Part shown: positions 42,655-51,262 of the stretch, piece by piece | How the letters are laid out: every line of letters begins with the position of its first letter | Numbering within the stretch: the stretch's first letter is position 1 | Assembly: GCF_014172405.1 (NCBI RefSeq) | Contig: NZ_WNXC01000002.1 | Coordinates: 434,001-498,000, forward strand | Direction: 5' to 3' | DNA from: Pedobacter gandavensis | Lineage (GTDB): Bacteria > Bacteroidota > Bacteroidia > Sphingobacteriales > Sphingobacteriaceae | Length of the DNA stretch: 64,000 bases | Program-made: the position numbers and the translations under genes | The notes under the pieces: model-generated | What the model was told of the DNA's origin: nothing | Database searches by the model: none | The model's input: only the letters and a program-made list of their open reading frames with translations

Positions 42655-43071
42655 ATGAGCAGTACGGACCAATTAAATCAAACACCGCATGTTTCCCAAT
42701 GGTATGGTATCACCCATTCTAAATGTCCAAGATGTCGTACAGGTAATGTTTTTACAGGTGCTACTTACGGTTTCAAAGTACAGAAAATGAATGAATTATG
42801 CCCTCATTGTGGTTTGAAGTTTGAGCGCGAACCTGGTTATTTCTATGTAGCCATGTTTGTGAGTTATGCCATGAATGTAGCACAAATGATTGCGATGAGT
42901 GTTGCTGCCTACGTTTTAGGCTTGCCTTTAACTTATGAAAACCTATGGTACTATGTAGGTATCCTACTGGTGGGTGTATTACTATGTTCCCCATTCAACT
43001 ACAGGTACTCTAGGATGATCCTGCTGTATTGGTTGTCGCCTGGATTAAGTTACGACCCTTCTAAAGTCTAA
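42655..43071 (+). CDS. DUF983 family membrane protein
   Basis: This 138-residue protein has two zinc-ribbon-like CxxC pairs (KCPRCRTG and LCPHCGLK) followed by two TMs (about 65-85 and 98-115). It is a conserved family in Bacteroidota with no established function. The zinc-ribbon arrangement CPRC-x23-CPHC is intact, so it probably binds zinc on the cytoplasmic side. A clear terminator follows at 43124-43160. Confidence 0.85.
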   Translation: MSSTDQLNQTPHVSQWYGITHSKCPRCRTGNVFTGATYGFKVQKMNELCPHCGLKFEREPGYFYVAMFVSYAMNVAQMIAMSVAAYVLGLPLTYENLWYYVGILLVGVLLCSPFNYRYSRMILLYWLSPGLSYDPSKV

Positions 43072-43123
43072 AAAACAGGTATTAAAATTTAAACCAGTCA
43101 ACAATTCCCCCGCATGATAACAT

Positions 43124-43160
43124 AAAGGCTCAGCAATCAAAACTGAGCCTTTCATTTTTT
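43124..43160 (+). terminator. Terminator of the AraC-DUF983 transcript
   Basis: Perfect 10-bp stem AAAGGCTCAG/CTGAGCCTTT with a 9-nt loop, followed by CA and six T. Confidence 0.9.
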
Positions 43161-43172
43161 CATTAATTGTTT

Positions 43173-43973
43173 TTATGGTGCCATCATTTCCTGTGGGCGT
43201 AGTCCTAATACTTGCTGAAAAGTATTGCTAAAAGTCGACACACTATCGTATCCCACCTTCATAGAAACGCTTTTCACATTTTCCCCTGATATAGAAAGTA
43301 ACTCCACCGCCTTGATCATTTTGTATAATTTTAGGTATCCAGCTACGGTAATCCCGATATCCTGTTTAAACAACCTTTCCATGGTTCTTGCAGAAAGGTT
43401 GAATGTGGCGGCTACCTCAGGAATTTTAAGCTCATTCATCACCGCCCCCCCTTTGTCTACACATGCTGTGAGATAGTCTACTATTCTGGCAATGCGCGGA
43501 TCTCTGGGCACTGGAAGCACCAAAGGTATGGAGGTATTAAAAGTAAGTGGTAAAATTCCCACCAGAGCTTTTATAAAATCTTGTTCCACCGGTTCTTCTT
43601 CTTCCAATCTCGACCATTGCTCAGTAAACAAAATCATTTCTCTTAATACCTTTGGCGTATGAAAAATGTTCAGTTCTTTAAAAAACGGACTATCACTGGT
43701 TTTATTTAGAAATATACAGCGGAGGTACACCGGATTGATCGGGCTTGAAGTCCGGTGCGCCAATCCCGGAGGAATCCAGGCACAATGCTGACTGGGCAAT
43801 AAGTAAGTTCTCTCTGCAGTATGAAGGTATTGAAGCCCTTTTTCTACAAAAATCAATTGCCCCATCTGGTGGGTATGCCATTCGTCAGAAAACTTCCAAT
43901 CTGCTTCATGCCATACGTAGGCTTCTTTTTTAACCGAATCAACAGTTAAATGACAAAATCTTGCTTTATCCAT
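43173..43973 (-). CDS. AraC-family transcriptional regulator (cupin type)
   Basis: This 266-residue protein has an N-terminal cupin domain with the histidine-rich SDEWHTHQMGQLIFVEKG and HCAWIPPGLAHRT, and a C-terminal double HTH (about 165-266, VAATFNLSARTMERLFKQDIG; VKSVSMKVGYDSVSTFSNTFQ). It is divergent from the WrbA-RidA fusion gene with only 74 bp between the starts, so it is the likely regulator of that gene. A TATATTTG box (44006-43999) and a TGTC-N7-GACA dyad at about 43975-43991 lie in the gap. Confidence 0.9.
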   Translation of the reverse strand: MDKARFCHLTVDSVKKEAYVWHEADWKFSDEWHTHQMGQLIFVEKGLQYLHTAERTYLLPSQHCAWIPPGLAHRTSSPINPVYLRCIFLNKTSDSPFFKELNIFHTPKVLREMILFTEQWSRLEEEEPVEQDFIKALVGILPLTFNTSIPLVLPVPRDPRIARIVDYLTACVDKGGAVMNELKIPEVAATFNLSARTMERLFKQDIGITVAGYLKLYKMIKAVELLSISGENVKSVSMKVGYDSVSTFSNTFQQVLGLRPQEMMAP

Positions 43974-43998
43974 GTGTCGTAAAATGACATGTTATTGG

Positions 43999-44006
43999 CA
44001 AATATA
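43999..44006 (-). promoter_or_regulatory. -7 promoter box of the cupin AraC regulator
   Basis: TATATTTG on the minus strand, 25 nt before the ATG at 43973. Downstream is an imperfect CATGTC-ATTTTAC-GACACATG dyad next to the start codon, a candidate autoregulatory operator. Confidence 0.5.
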
Positions 44007-44047
44007 GACATTTAAAGACAAACAGGTTTACCGATCTTTGGGGTCTT

Positions 44048-45280
44048 ATGACCTCATTAAATAAATATTCAATGAATTTTATAAATTCAACCCCTCTAAA
44101 AGCAGGTGTTTTAATATTATTATGCTTGTTGAGCATTACAATTTTAAAGGCACAGTCTACAAAGAACACAAAACCTTCAGCTATGAAAATTCTGGTATTA
44201 TTTAACACAGAAAGTGGCGGTACCTATAAAATGGCAAAAGCAATCGCTGGTGGCATAGAGAGATTCCCTGGTGCAACAGCAGTACTAAAGCAAGTTCCAA
44301 GGATTAAATCCTTAGAAAATGAGCAGAAACAAGCATTTGGTCAGATCCCTTATGCGACCATCTCAGAATTACCTGAATATGATGGCATCGCTTTCGGATC
44401 AGCGGTTCATTTTGGAAATATGTCGGCAGACATGAGGTATTTTCTGGACCAATCAGTAGGGATCTGGACAGCTCATAAACTGGAAGGGATGCCTGCAACT
44501 GTGTTTATGTCGGCAGGAAGTGGTGCTGGACGTGAGGCAGCAATTCTCTCGTTTTGGAGTACATTAGCCGTTCATGGCATGGTGATCATCCCCACAGGAA
44601 TCATGGGAAATCAGGAAATTGATAAAACCATCCCTCAGGGAAATACTGTTTTTGGAGCAACTTCGCTGGCTGGAGCAACGGCAGTGAGCAGACCTTCTGA
44701 AGGGGAATTACACATTGCTGCACTTCAAGGCTATGCCTTGGCTAAGGCAGCTAAGGGGAACCAATTGACAAAAGATATTACAGCGGTTACTGGTACCGCC
44801 AGTTCCGTCGCGCCTAAAACAAGTAAAATTGAAGCGCGCTTGAAAGCATTAAACCTGATACTACCCGATGCCCCGGCGCCCGTTGGAAACTACAAACCAT
44901 TCCGTATCTCAGGAAAACAAGTATTCATTAACCAGATTGCATTAAACGCAGGAAAAGTAGATCATCCGGGAATGGTGGGTACAGAGGTCACAGAAGAACA
45001 AGCAAAATTAGCTACCCGACAGACTTTACTAAACGTTCTTGCGGTTTTAAAACAAGCAGCTGGCGGTGATTTAGACCATGTGAAACAAGCGGTACAACTG
45101 ACAGGGTTCTTTTATACTGCTGCTGGATATACTAAACATGCGGTCTTAATGAATGAAGCATCTAACCTGTTGGTAGAAATATTAGGAGAGAATGGCATGC
45201 ACACCAGGGCTACTGTTGGTGCTTCTTCTCTCCCTATGAATTCGTCTGTAGAGATCCAGGCTATTTTTGAACTGGAATAA
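44048..45280 (+). CDS. Secreted fusion of a WrbA-like flavodoxin and a RidA (YjgF) domain
   Basis: This 410-residue protein has an N-terminal signal peptide (hydrophobic core about 21-33, cleavage near ILKAQS). Next is a WrbA/NQO-type flavodoxin domain (about 46-235: ILVLFNTESGGTYKMAKAIA, GIAFGSAVHFGNMSADMRYFLD, FMSAGSGAGRE, PTGIMGNQEID). A RidA/YjgF domain follows (about 262-410: ARLKALNLILPDAPAPVGNY, VFINQIALN, HTRATVGASSLPMNSSVEIQ), with the family Arg kept. WrbA reduces quinones with NAD(P)H; RidA deaminates reactive enamines. Fusion and export of both is unusual because the usual substrates and cofactors are cytoplasmic. A start at ATG 44072 is also possible. The divergent AraC gene probably controls it. 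Confidence 0.82.
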   Translation: MTSLNKYSMNFINSTPLKAGVLILLCLLSITILKAQSTKNTKPSAMKILVLFNTESGGTYKMAKAIAGGIERFPGATAVLKQVPRIKSLENEQKQAFGQIPYATISELPEYDGIAFGSAVHFGNMSADMRYFLDQSVGIWTAHKLEGMPATVFMSAGSGAGREAAILSFWSTLAVHGMVIIPTGIMGNQEIDKTIPQGNTVFGATSLAGATAVSRPSEGELHIAALQGYALAKAAKGNQLTKDITAVTGTASSVAPKTSKIEARLKALNLILPDAPAPVGNYKPFRISGKQVFINQIALNAGKVDHPGMVGTEVTEEQAKLATRQTLLNVLAVLKQAAGGDLDHVKQAVQLTGFFYTAAGYTKHAVLMNEASNLLVEILGENGMHTRATVGASSLPMNSSVEIQAIFELE

Positions 45281-45728
45281 CAGCGTTGGTCAGTAATCGC
45301 CTATGGTAATTGATCTGACCGGTATGATAGGCCAAATGCGCCAATAAATGACACAACATAAAATCGTTCGTTTGGCCATCATGCACCTCTTTGATCTCTA
45401 TCGGATAAGCCGCATTGAGGTCTTCCAATTTTTCAATACTTGTCTTTACATCTGCTTTCAAAGCGTAAAGTTCTTTTAACAATTCCTCATCACTAAATCT
45501 AATCGTCTTAAATTCAGCTTCGCGATCACGTTGATAAGGAAAGTCGCCCATTGGCGCACATACAAAAGTTCTTAAATTCCCGATTAAATGCTGTGCCAGA
45601 TGACCAGCGGTATTACTGATCCCAGTAGCAGTTAGCCACATTTCTTCCTTTTGAGGATAGGCCTCAATTTCTGTAATCAATCTTTGAAGGTCTCTTTCGT
45701 AAATATGGATGTAATCTTGTTTTTTCAT
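45261..45728 (-). CDS. DinB-family protein
   Basis: This 155-residue four-helix-bundle protein of the DinB/YfiT-like family (bacillithiol/metal-dependent transferase fold) has candidate metal-binding histidines in HLAQHLIGNLRTF and in HLLAHLAYHTGQI, typical spacing for the family. I use the ATG at 45728 (MKKQDYIHIYERDL) since the longer frame adds residues absent from relatives. The 3' end overlaps the convergent WrbA-RidA gene by 20 nt. The substrate is unknown. Confidence 0.85.
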   Translation of the reverse strand: MKKQDYIHIYERDLQRLITEIEAYPQKEEMWLTATGISNTAGHLAQHLIGNLRTFVCAPMGDFPYQRDREAEFKTIRFSDEELLKELYALKADVKTSIEKLEDLNAAYPIEIKEVHDGQTNDFMLCHLLAHLAYHTGQINYHRRLLTNAVIPVQK

Positions 45729-45809
45729 GTTATGTTTAGGTATACTTTCAAAAATCGACAAAAACAGCTAATCTTTCCTCATTTTAATTGAAAAACCCCG
45801 GCGGGAAAT

Positions 45810-46742
45810 TTAATATAAGGTCATAATCGCCCAGAGCGAGGCTCCAGATATAGCCAGCCAAAGAATTAGTCCTTGCAAAAATGGCTTAGCACCAACCATA
45901 CGAACCACTTTAAAAGACAATCCAGAACCAATCAGAAACAAGGTTAGTGTCAAACCGGCTTTAGCAACATTCACAATATAAGGTGACAAGGTATGCACAA
46001 AAGGCAGATAAGTATTCGCCAGCATAGCCAAGATAAACAAGCCTATAAAATAAGGTAGCTGCACTTTACAGCGGTCACTTTTAAAGAGAAAAGCCGTCCC
46101 AAATGCCAATGGTACAATCCATAAAGCACGGGCTAGTTTTACTGTTGTCGCAATCTGCAGGGCTTCTACGCCATATTTACCCGCAGCTCCAACTACAGAA
46201 CTGGTATCGTGAATGGCAATTGCACACCACATTCCAAACTGGCTTTGCGTTAAGCCCAATGCGTGTCCAACCACAGGAAAAAGAAACAAAGCAACAGCGT
46301 TCAGAATAAAAACAATCCCTAAAGAAACAGAAATATCCCTTTCTTCTGCTTTCATTACCGGAGATAACGCAGCAATGGCACTACCTCCACAGATCGCGGT
46401 ACCTGCAGAAATCAGATAGGAAGTTTTACGCTCAATTTTGAAGATTTTTCCGAGCACATAACCAAGCGTCAGCACCCCTACGATGGAGGCCACTGTAAAC
46501 AATACCCCTTCCCTTCCTGCTTTCATTGCCGCAAAAACATTCATTCCAAAACCCAGACCGACCACGGAAATTTTCAACAATAAATTGGTAGCCTTATGGT
46601 TAAGTTCGGGATAGGGATGTTGCATCAATTGCGCCAGTATTAACCCTAGTAATAGAGCTAAGGGAGCCGACATAAACGGCAACAAGCAGAATAATGCGGC
46701 GGTCAAAAAAACAATCTCCCTTTTTCTCTCAGTAAGTTCCAT
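45810..46742 (-). CDS. UPF0324 (YeiH-like) putative sulfate/sulfite exporter
   Basis: This 310-residue membrane protein has about ten TMs. It matches the YeiH family (GMNVFAAMKAGREGVLFT; SAGTAICGGSAIAALSPVMKAEERDISVSLG; WCAIAIHDTSSVVGAAGKYG), whose members are annotated as putative sulfate exporters and, in E. coli, lie beside the LysR regulator YeiE. Here too a LysR regulator lies directly upstream on the same strand (72-bp gap). I start at the ATG 46742 (MELTERKREIVFL). The cargo is inferred from the family only. Confidence 0.85.
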   Translation of the reverse strand: MELTERKREIVFLTAALFCLLPFMSAPLALLLGLILAQLMQHPYPELNHKATNLLLKISVVGLGFGMNVFAAMKAGREGVLFTVASIVGVLTLGYVLGKIFKIERKTSYLISAGTAICGGSAIAALSPVMKAEERDISVSLGIVFILNAVALFLFPVVGHALGLTQSQFGMWCAIAIHDTSSVVGAAGKYGVEALQIATTVKLARALWIVPLAFGTAFLFKSDRCKVQLPYFIGLFILAMLANTYLPFVHTLSPYIVNVAKAGLTLTLFLIGSGLSFKVVRMVGAKPFLQGLILWLAISGASLWAIMTLY

Positions 46743-46814
46743 AATCAATCTTATTTCTGAGACAAAATTGAGAAGAATGGAGCTGCTGGTCAAATTGAAA
46801 AACCTGATCCGGTA

Positions 46815-47711
46815 TTACTTTAAATTATGAGTCAACTGTGCATGACGTAAAAACACTTCAGACAAGCCGTCTAGTTTACCTTGTAAATGAATAAAGTAAA
46901 AATACCGCTCTATATTCAATCCACTTACATCAATCACGCTCAGACTTCCATTTTGTAGTTCTTTCGTTAAAGCATGAATGGAGATAAATGCCAGACAAGA
47001 AGAATTCATTAAATATGCTTTCATACTTTCTGTACTTCCCAACTGGATTTCCAGTTTCAGATCAGACATTTTTAAACCTACAGATTTTAACGCATGACTA
47101 ATTACTTCTCTGGTTCCCGATCCTTGTTCCCGCAAAACAAAAGCATAATCTTTTAGCGTTACCGGATTCAATTGGTCTTTCTTGGCTAGAGGATGATCCT
47201 TCCCACAAACCAAAACAATCTCATCCCTGATAAACTCCGTGTAACTGATTTCTTGATTTTTAGACTTTCCTTCTACAATACCCAGATCAATTTCTTTTTC
47301 AATCAAAGCTTTTTCAACCTGTTCTGTATTTCCGTTGATAAGATTCAGACGAATGTCTGGAAATTTCTTTCTGAAACTGGCGAGTAGCGGAGCAGCTACG
47401 TAATGGGCAATGGTTGTACTAGCGCCCAAATTTAACAAGCCTTCTTTTTTATCAACCAATGCATTCATCTCAAAATCTATATTCCTATAAATCGCGAACA
47501 AGTCTTCTGCATGCCGCAATAATAATTCGCCTGCAGGTGTCAACTCAATCCGATTTCCTTTGCGAACAAATAACTTATTATTATACTGCTGCTCCAGTTC
47601 ATGAATGTGTTTCGTCACTGCTGGCTGAGTAATGAATAAACTTTCAGCTGCTTTTGTGAAACTGAGACGCTTGGCCACGGTATAGAATACTTCTAAACGA
47701 AAATCTGACAT
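46815..47711 (-). CDS. LysR-family transcriptional regulator (YeiE/CysB-like context)
   Basis: This 298-residue regulator has an N-terminal winged HTH (residues 1-60, LSFTKAAESLFITQPAVTKHIHELE) and a periplasmic-binding-like effector domain (about 90-298). Proximity to the YeiH-like transporter suggests it senses a sulfur oxyanion, but this is inference from gene order. A perfect inverted repeat, TTTGGGTG-N10-CACCCAAA (47723-47748), sits just upstream of the start, a typical LysR autoregulatory site. Confidence 0.9.
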   Translation of the reverse strand: MSDFRLEVFYTVAKRLSFTKAAESLFITQPAVTKHIHELEQQYNNKLFVRKGNRIELTPAGELLLRHAEDLFAIYRNIDFEMNALVDKKEGLLNLGASTTIAHYVAAPLLASFRKKFPDIRLNLINGNTEQVEKALIEKEIDLGIVEGKSKNQEISYTEFIRDEIVLVCGKDHPLAKKDQLNPVTLKDYAFVLREQGSGTREVISHALKSVGLKMSDLKLEIQLGSTESMKAYLMNSSCLAFISIHALTKELQNGSLSVIDVSGLNIERYFYFIHLQGKLDGLSEVFLRHAQLTHNLK

Positions 47712-47722
47712 CGGAATCTAAA

Positions 47723-47748
47723 TTTGGGTGCTTGGTTAAACACCCAAA
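47723..47748. promoter_or_regulatory. Candidate LysR operator
   Basis: Perfect 8-bp inverted repeat TTTGGGTG/CACCCAAA with a 10-bp spacer, including a T-N11-A-like core, 12 bp upstream of the LysR start codon. Confidence 0.55.
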
Positions 47749-47799
47749 CTTAAAGAAACCCATTCAAGTATCCTTAAAACCGAGTCATATTGTTACCCT

Positions 47800-50166
47800 T
47801 TATTTTACTGGTATTTCCATTTTCTTCAATGCCTGGTTTCTAAATATCGCTATTGGAATCTTCTGAGCCAATTGAAGACCGGATTGAACCCTGGCCAGGT
47901 CATTCCAGTTTTTAATCTGCTGATCATTGCACATCAACAACACATCGTTGGCCATTAATATGCCATGTAATAAACTCTTCTTCGGCACGTCCAGCACCAA
48001 TACACCCGTTTCGGTAGCCATGCCTGTTGCAGAGCGCTCGCCAAGGGTATTTAGATTTTTTACTTTTGCACCAAAAAAATCATAATACTCGACTCCCACT
48101 GAGCTTAATTCTGAAACCATAACAGGCAATTTAACCGGACGTACCAATGCTTTTAAAGCTGCACTGGTTACACCGAACTGATCTGTGTGAAAATTTTTAA
48201 AGCCTACTTTCAATGCCGGAGAGCTCGCTTTGACCCTATAATCCCCTTTTTCTGGGTTGATAAATTCTGGGTTACCAAATAAAGAATGAGCATCAGTCCC
48301 TTCTTTTTGAGCCTGTAATAAAGATTCCTTATCAGGAAAAAGGTTATGATCGACTGCTTTACCCCAATCCTGGACCCGGATCGGATAATAAGGACGCATC
48401 ACGATATTATGTCTAAAAATATCGCCACTATTTACAAACCATACATGAGGGTGAAAGGAGTTATTCAGGATCACATTATTTTCCACCGTTCTAAAAAAGC
48501 CCTCCCTGAGTTTTAACCCGCCATTGAGGCACACGTTATTGTATATATGGTAATTCCCAGATCCATCGTCCAAATCAATATCCCAGCCATGATCGCAGCG
48601 GAACCGGTTATCATGAATCACAATGGGCTTAATCACATCAGCTTTAATCAACTGAGGATTGTTTTTAGCGATCTCACTCATTACTGCGTAATCCGGATGC
48701 CAGTAACGATCTCTTCCCCAAGAGTTAAAGGCCCCATGATCGCCAGATTCCAATACCGTATCATACACATCATTGTAAGCAATCAGATGGCCACCCCAGG
48801 TCCCTTCACTAATGTTTATTCCTGCCCTGGGTACATCATAGATCGTATTGTGACTCACTTTAATATCCATCGACATAGAAATTTCTACTCCGGCAACCTG
48901 CTTTTCAACACTTCCAAGTCCATGCATTAATGTGTTTTCTACCGTACAGTTTGCAGGATGGTTATTGGTCTTTGGCCCCGGTACCCGGTCAATATCCTTT
49001 AATGGGACAAACTGCGCATATTCAAAACTCGGAGAACGCACAGCATTTGGGTCCCCAACAAAGCAAACGCCACTGGCTCCTGCATTGACGATTCGGCAAC
49101 CAGTCACGACGTTGTTCCTGTTGTAATTACTCATAAAAACAGCATTCCCACCAACTGTATTAAAAAAACAGTCGCTGATTACACAATGCTCCGCACCTTC
49201 CATCACTACTGCAGCACCACGATAAATCGTCCAGTCGCTACGCAACAAAGGCGCTTTCGTTTCCATGAAAGTTCTTAAGGTATGACTGAGTTCCATCCCT
49301 TCGATCCGGATATTTCTTACCGGCTCCGCAGCCGTTCCACGAAACTCAAAGAGTGATTTTAATTGTGGAACCACGATCAAAGCTTTAGCCAGGTTTGTGT
49401 TTTTTTCCGGATATAGATACAGTGTTTTGTCCCTTTTATCGAAATACCACTCTCCAACGGTGTCTAACTCTTCAAAGATATTCTCCACAAAACGGTATTT
49501 ATCATGCATTCCCGACTGACGATTGTTTTGAAAACCACCGCGCAAATCTAGTTTCCCATCTTTATCTTTTCCGTTGATCTCATAATGGTACCCTCCCCAT
49601 TCATGTCGGTGTAGCGCATGTACAAAACCACCTTCCGGATGTTTCCAGCTTTTTACGCGCTCCGGGCTAATGGCATCCTCAGAGGCACCACCAAAAAATC
49701 TCAGGTCTGGATTGTAATTCGGATACCTGGCCATACGCTGTTGCTTCCCATTCACAAACAACTGATCAAAAGCCACATCATTGGTCACCTTCGCTTTTTT
49801 AATACCGCTGGAAAATGACTCCCAGGTTAATTGCAATGGTTTTCCTCCACTTATTTTCACCTGTTCCCCAGGGTACGCTTTATATACTACAGCAGTTTTT
49901 AGAGACCGGTCATCTTTCTTTGTAAATAATAGCGGAGCAGAAAGGTAATAGGTCCCTCCACGGACATATACGGTAACGGCATCATTGATTTTCCTGGTCA
50001 AAAGCTGCGCTTTCTGAAGACTGGCGAGGGGTTTCTCTTTGGTTCCCGGATTGTTGTCATTTCCTTTAACGGAAACATAAAGCTCTTTAGCAAAAGAACT
50101 GCTGCTTAACAATACCAATAGCAAGCAACAGCGTAAAGAAAACTTAACGCGCATTAGATATTTCAT
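47800..50166 (-). CDS. Secreted right-handed parallel beta-helix protein with C-terminal PDZ domain
   Basis: This 788-residue protein has a signal peptide (hydrophobic core about 9-23, cleavage near SFAKE). A DUF1565-like entry (YVSVKGNDNNPGTKEKPLASLQKA) leads into a long right-handed beta-helix (about 260-620, repeated xxNxIxxNxxx-type coils such as HCVISDCFFNTVGGNAVFMS and IKVSHNTIYDVPRAGINI). A PDZ-like domain follows at about 700-788 (LHGILMANDVLLMCNDQQIKNWNDL). The fold suggests binding or cleavage of a polysaccharide outside the cytoplasm; catalytic residues cannot be assigned. It is monocistronic as far as I can see. Confidence 0.82.
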   Translation of the reverse strand: MKYLMRVKFSLRCCLLLVLLSSSSFAKELYVSVKGNDNNPGTKEKPLASLQKAQLLTRKINDAVTVYVRGGTYYLSAPLLFTKKDDRSLKTAVVYKAYPGEQVKISGGKPLQLTWESFSSGIKKAKVTNDVAFDQLFVNGKQQRMARYPNYNPDLRFFGGASEDAISPERVKSWKHPEGGFVHALHRHEWGGYHYEINGKDKDGKLDLRGGFQNNRQSGMHDKYRFVENIFEELDTVGEWYFDKRDKTLYLYPEKNTNLAKALIVVPQLKSLFEFRGTAAEPVRNIRIEGMELSHTLRTFMETKAPLLRSDWTIYRGAAVVMEGAEHCVISDCFFNTVGGNAVFMSNYNRNNVVTGCRIVNAGASGVCFVGDPNAVRSPSFEYAQFVPLKDIDRVPGPKTNNHPANCTVENTLMHGLGSVEKQVAGVEISMSMDIKVSHNTIYDVPRAGINISEGTWGGHLIAYNDVYDTVLESGDHGAFNSWGRDRYWHPDYAVMSEIAKNNPQLIKADVIKPIVIHDNRFRCDHGWDIDLDDGSGNYHIYNNVCLNGGLKLREGFFRTVENNVILNNSFHPHVWFVNSGDIFRHNIVMRPYYPIRVQDWGKAVDHNLFPDKESLLQAQKEGTDAHSLFGNPEFINPEKGDYRVKASSPALKVGFKNFHTDQFGVTSAALKALVRPVKLPVMVSELSSVGVEYYDFFGAKVKNLNTLGERSATGMATETGVLVLDVPKKSLLHGILMANDVLLMCNDQQIKNWNDLARVQSGLQLAQKIPIAIFRNQALKKMEIPVK

Positions 50167-50305
50167 CTTATATCTGGTTTTTTGTGTTTCGATTGTGGTT
50201 CAAACGCTTAGCTAATGATACAAAATTTAGAACAAAAACGGCAATAAGTGACTAAATCAGCAAAAAACAACACAATTAATTACCCAAAACATCTACCAGG
50301 AAGGG

Positions 50306-50338
50306 CAAAAAAAAAGCTGAAGGGGAACCTTCAGCTTT
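50306..50338 (-). terminator. Terminator hairpin
   Basis: Perfect 11-bp stem AAAGCTGAAGG/CCTTCAGCTTT with GGAA loop and a T-tract for minus-strand transcription. It would end the transcript of the 217-aa gene and OMP receptor after a 250-nt 3' region. The remaining gap 50167-50586 shows no gene. Confidence 0.75.
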
Positions 50339-50586
50339 AATAAATATGATTTGGGAGCGCATCTTGCTTCATGTATATTATTAAAATTAGCGAATAATGC
50401 ATTGATTAGCTGCGTTCAATTCATTCATTATACTCCTAAAAACTATAAATAGAGAAAAATTGGCTTTTAGATTAATGAAACCGGACATTTACTTGAAGTT
50501 GATCATAACCCAGCGTCATTGCTTCCAAAAATAAATCCGGAATAACTCCATGGCTGATCCTGGTTTTTCAAGGTTAATCAAGAATT

Positions 50587-51240
50587 TTACTTATAAAACA
50601 GATCCCAGTTTCCTTGGTAGTTCTCCTCAAAATTCTCCTTATTATCAAAAACTACCGGTAAATTTTCCAGATTAAAATAATTAAACTCATCGTAAGGTTT
50701 CAGCAGAGCTAGATACTCCTTTCTAATTTCCGCTTGAAGCCCATTCACTTTGCTATTGATCATCTGTTCTTTTGTTTCGAAGAAAAAAGTGGTATAAGCA
50801 CCGAATCGAGCAATCTCCCAGAGATTCTTATCCATGAATTTAGCTCTAAAAGTATTAATTTCTTCCTGAGGAATTTTCTCATTACAGGCCGCCTGCTCTG
50901 CAGGTTCAAACTCCTGAAAAATCACCCAAATGTCTGAATTATCAGAGATCCCGGTATTTTCTTTTCTAAAAGACCTGAATTGATCAACAACAGCCTTTCT
51001 TTTCCCCTCATCATAACCAGAACCATTATGAAACACAGATGCCTGACCCTGAAGTTCAAAAATCAGACTGAGTTTAGGTCGGTCATTGGGATCAATTTTA
51101 TCATAAATTATGTTGATGGGTCTCCATCCAAATTCTTCTAAAATCCAATCCGCAAATTTGGAAAAAGAACCATCAAGCGCTCTTTCTCCTCTTTTAATTA
51201 ATTTTGTCGAATGATAATCTCTTTCAGAGGTATACATCAT
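50587..51240 (-). CDS. Hypothetical protein (217 aa), unknown family
   Basis: I do not recognise the family. The protein is soluble, acidic, without signal peptide or TM, rich in aromatic residues and with a C-terminal FDNKENFEENYQGNWDLFYK. It begins with two consecutive Met codons (51240 and 51237). It lies 22 bp after the OMP receptor on the same strand and may be co-transcribed, but its content gives no hint of a shared function. It was retained as a gene because the frame is long, codon use looks like that of its neighbours, and nothing competes with it. Confidence 0.7.
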   Translation of the reverse strand: MMYTSERDYHSTKLIKRGERALDGSFSKFADWILEEFGWRPINIIYDKIDPNDRPKLSLIFELQGQASVFHNGSGYDEGKRKAVVDQFRSFRKENTGISDNSDIWVIFQEFEPAEQAACNEKIPQEEINTFRAKFMDKNLWEIARFGAYTTFFFETKEQMINSKVNGLQAEIRKEYLALLKPYDEFNYFNLENLPVVFDNKENFEENYQGNWDLFYK

Positions 51241-51262
51241 CTAGCCAGCATTTTATATGGCC

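Noticed and set aside
48547..48930. 127-codon + strand frame inside the beta-helix gene
   Set aside because: It is antisense to beta-helix repeats and has no independent support.
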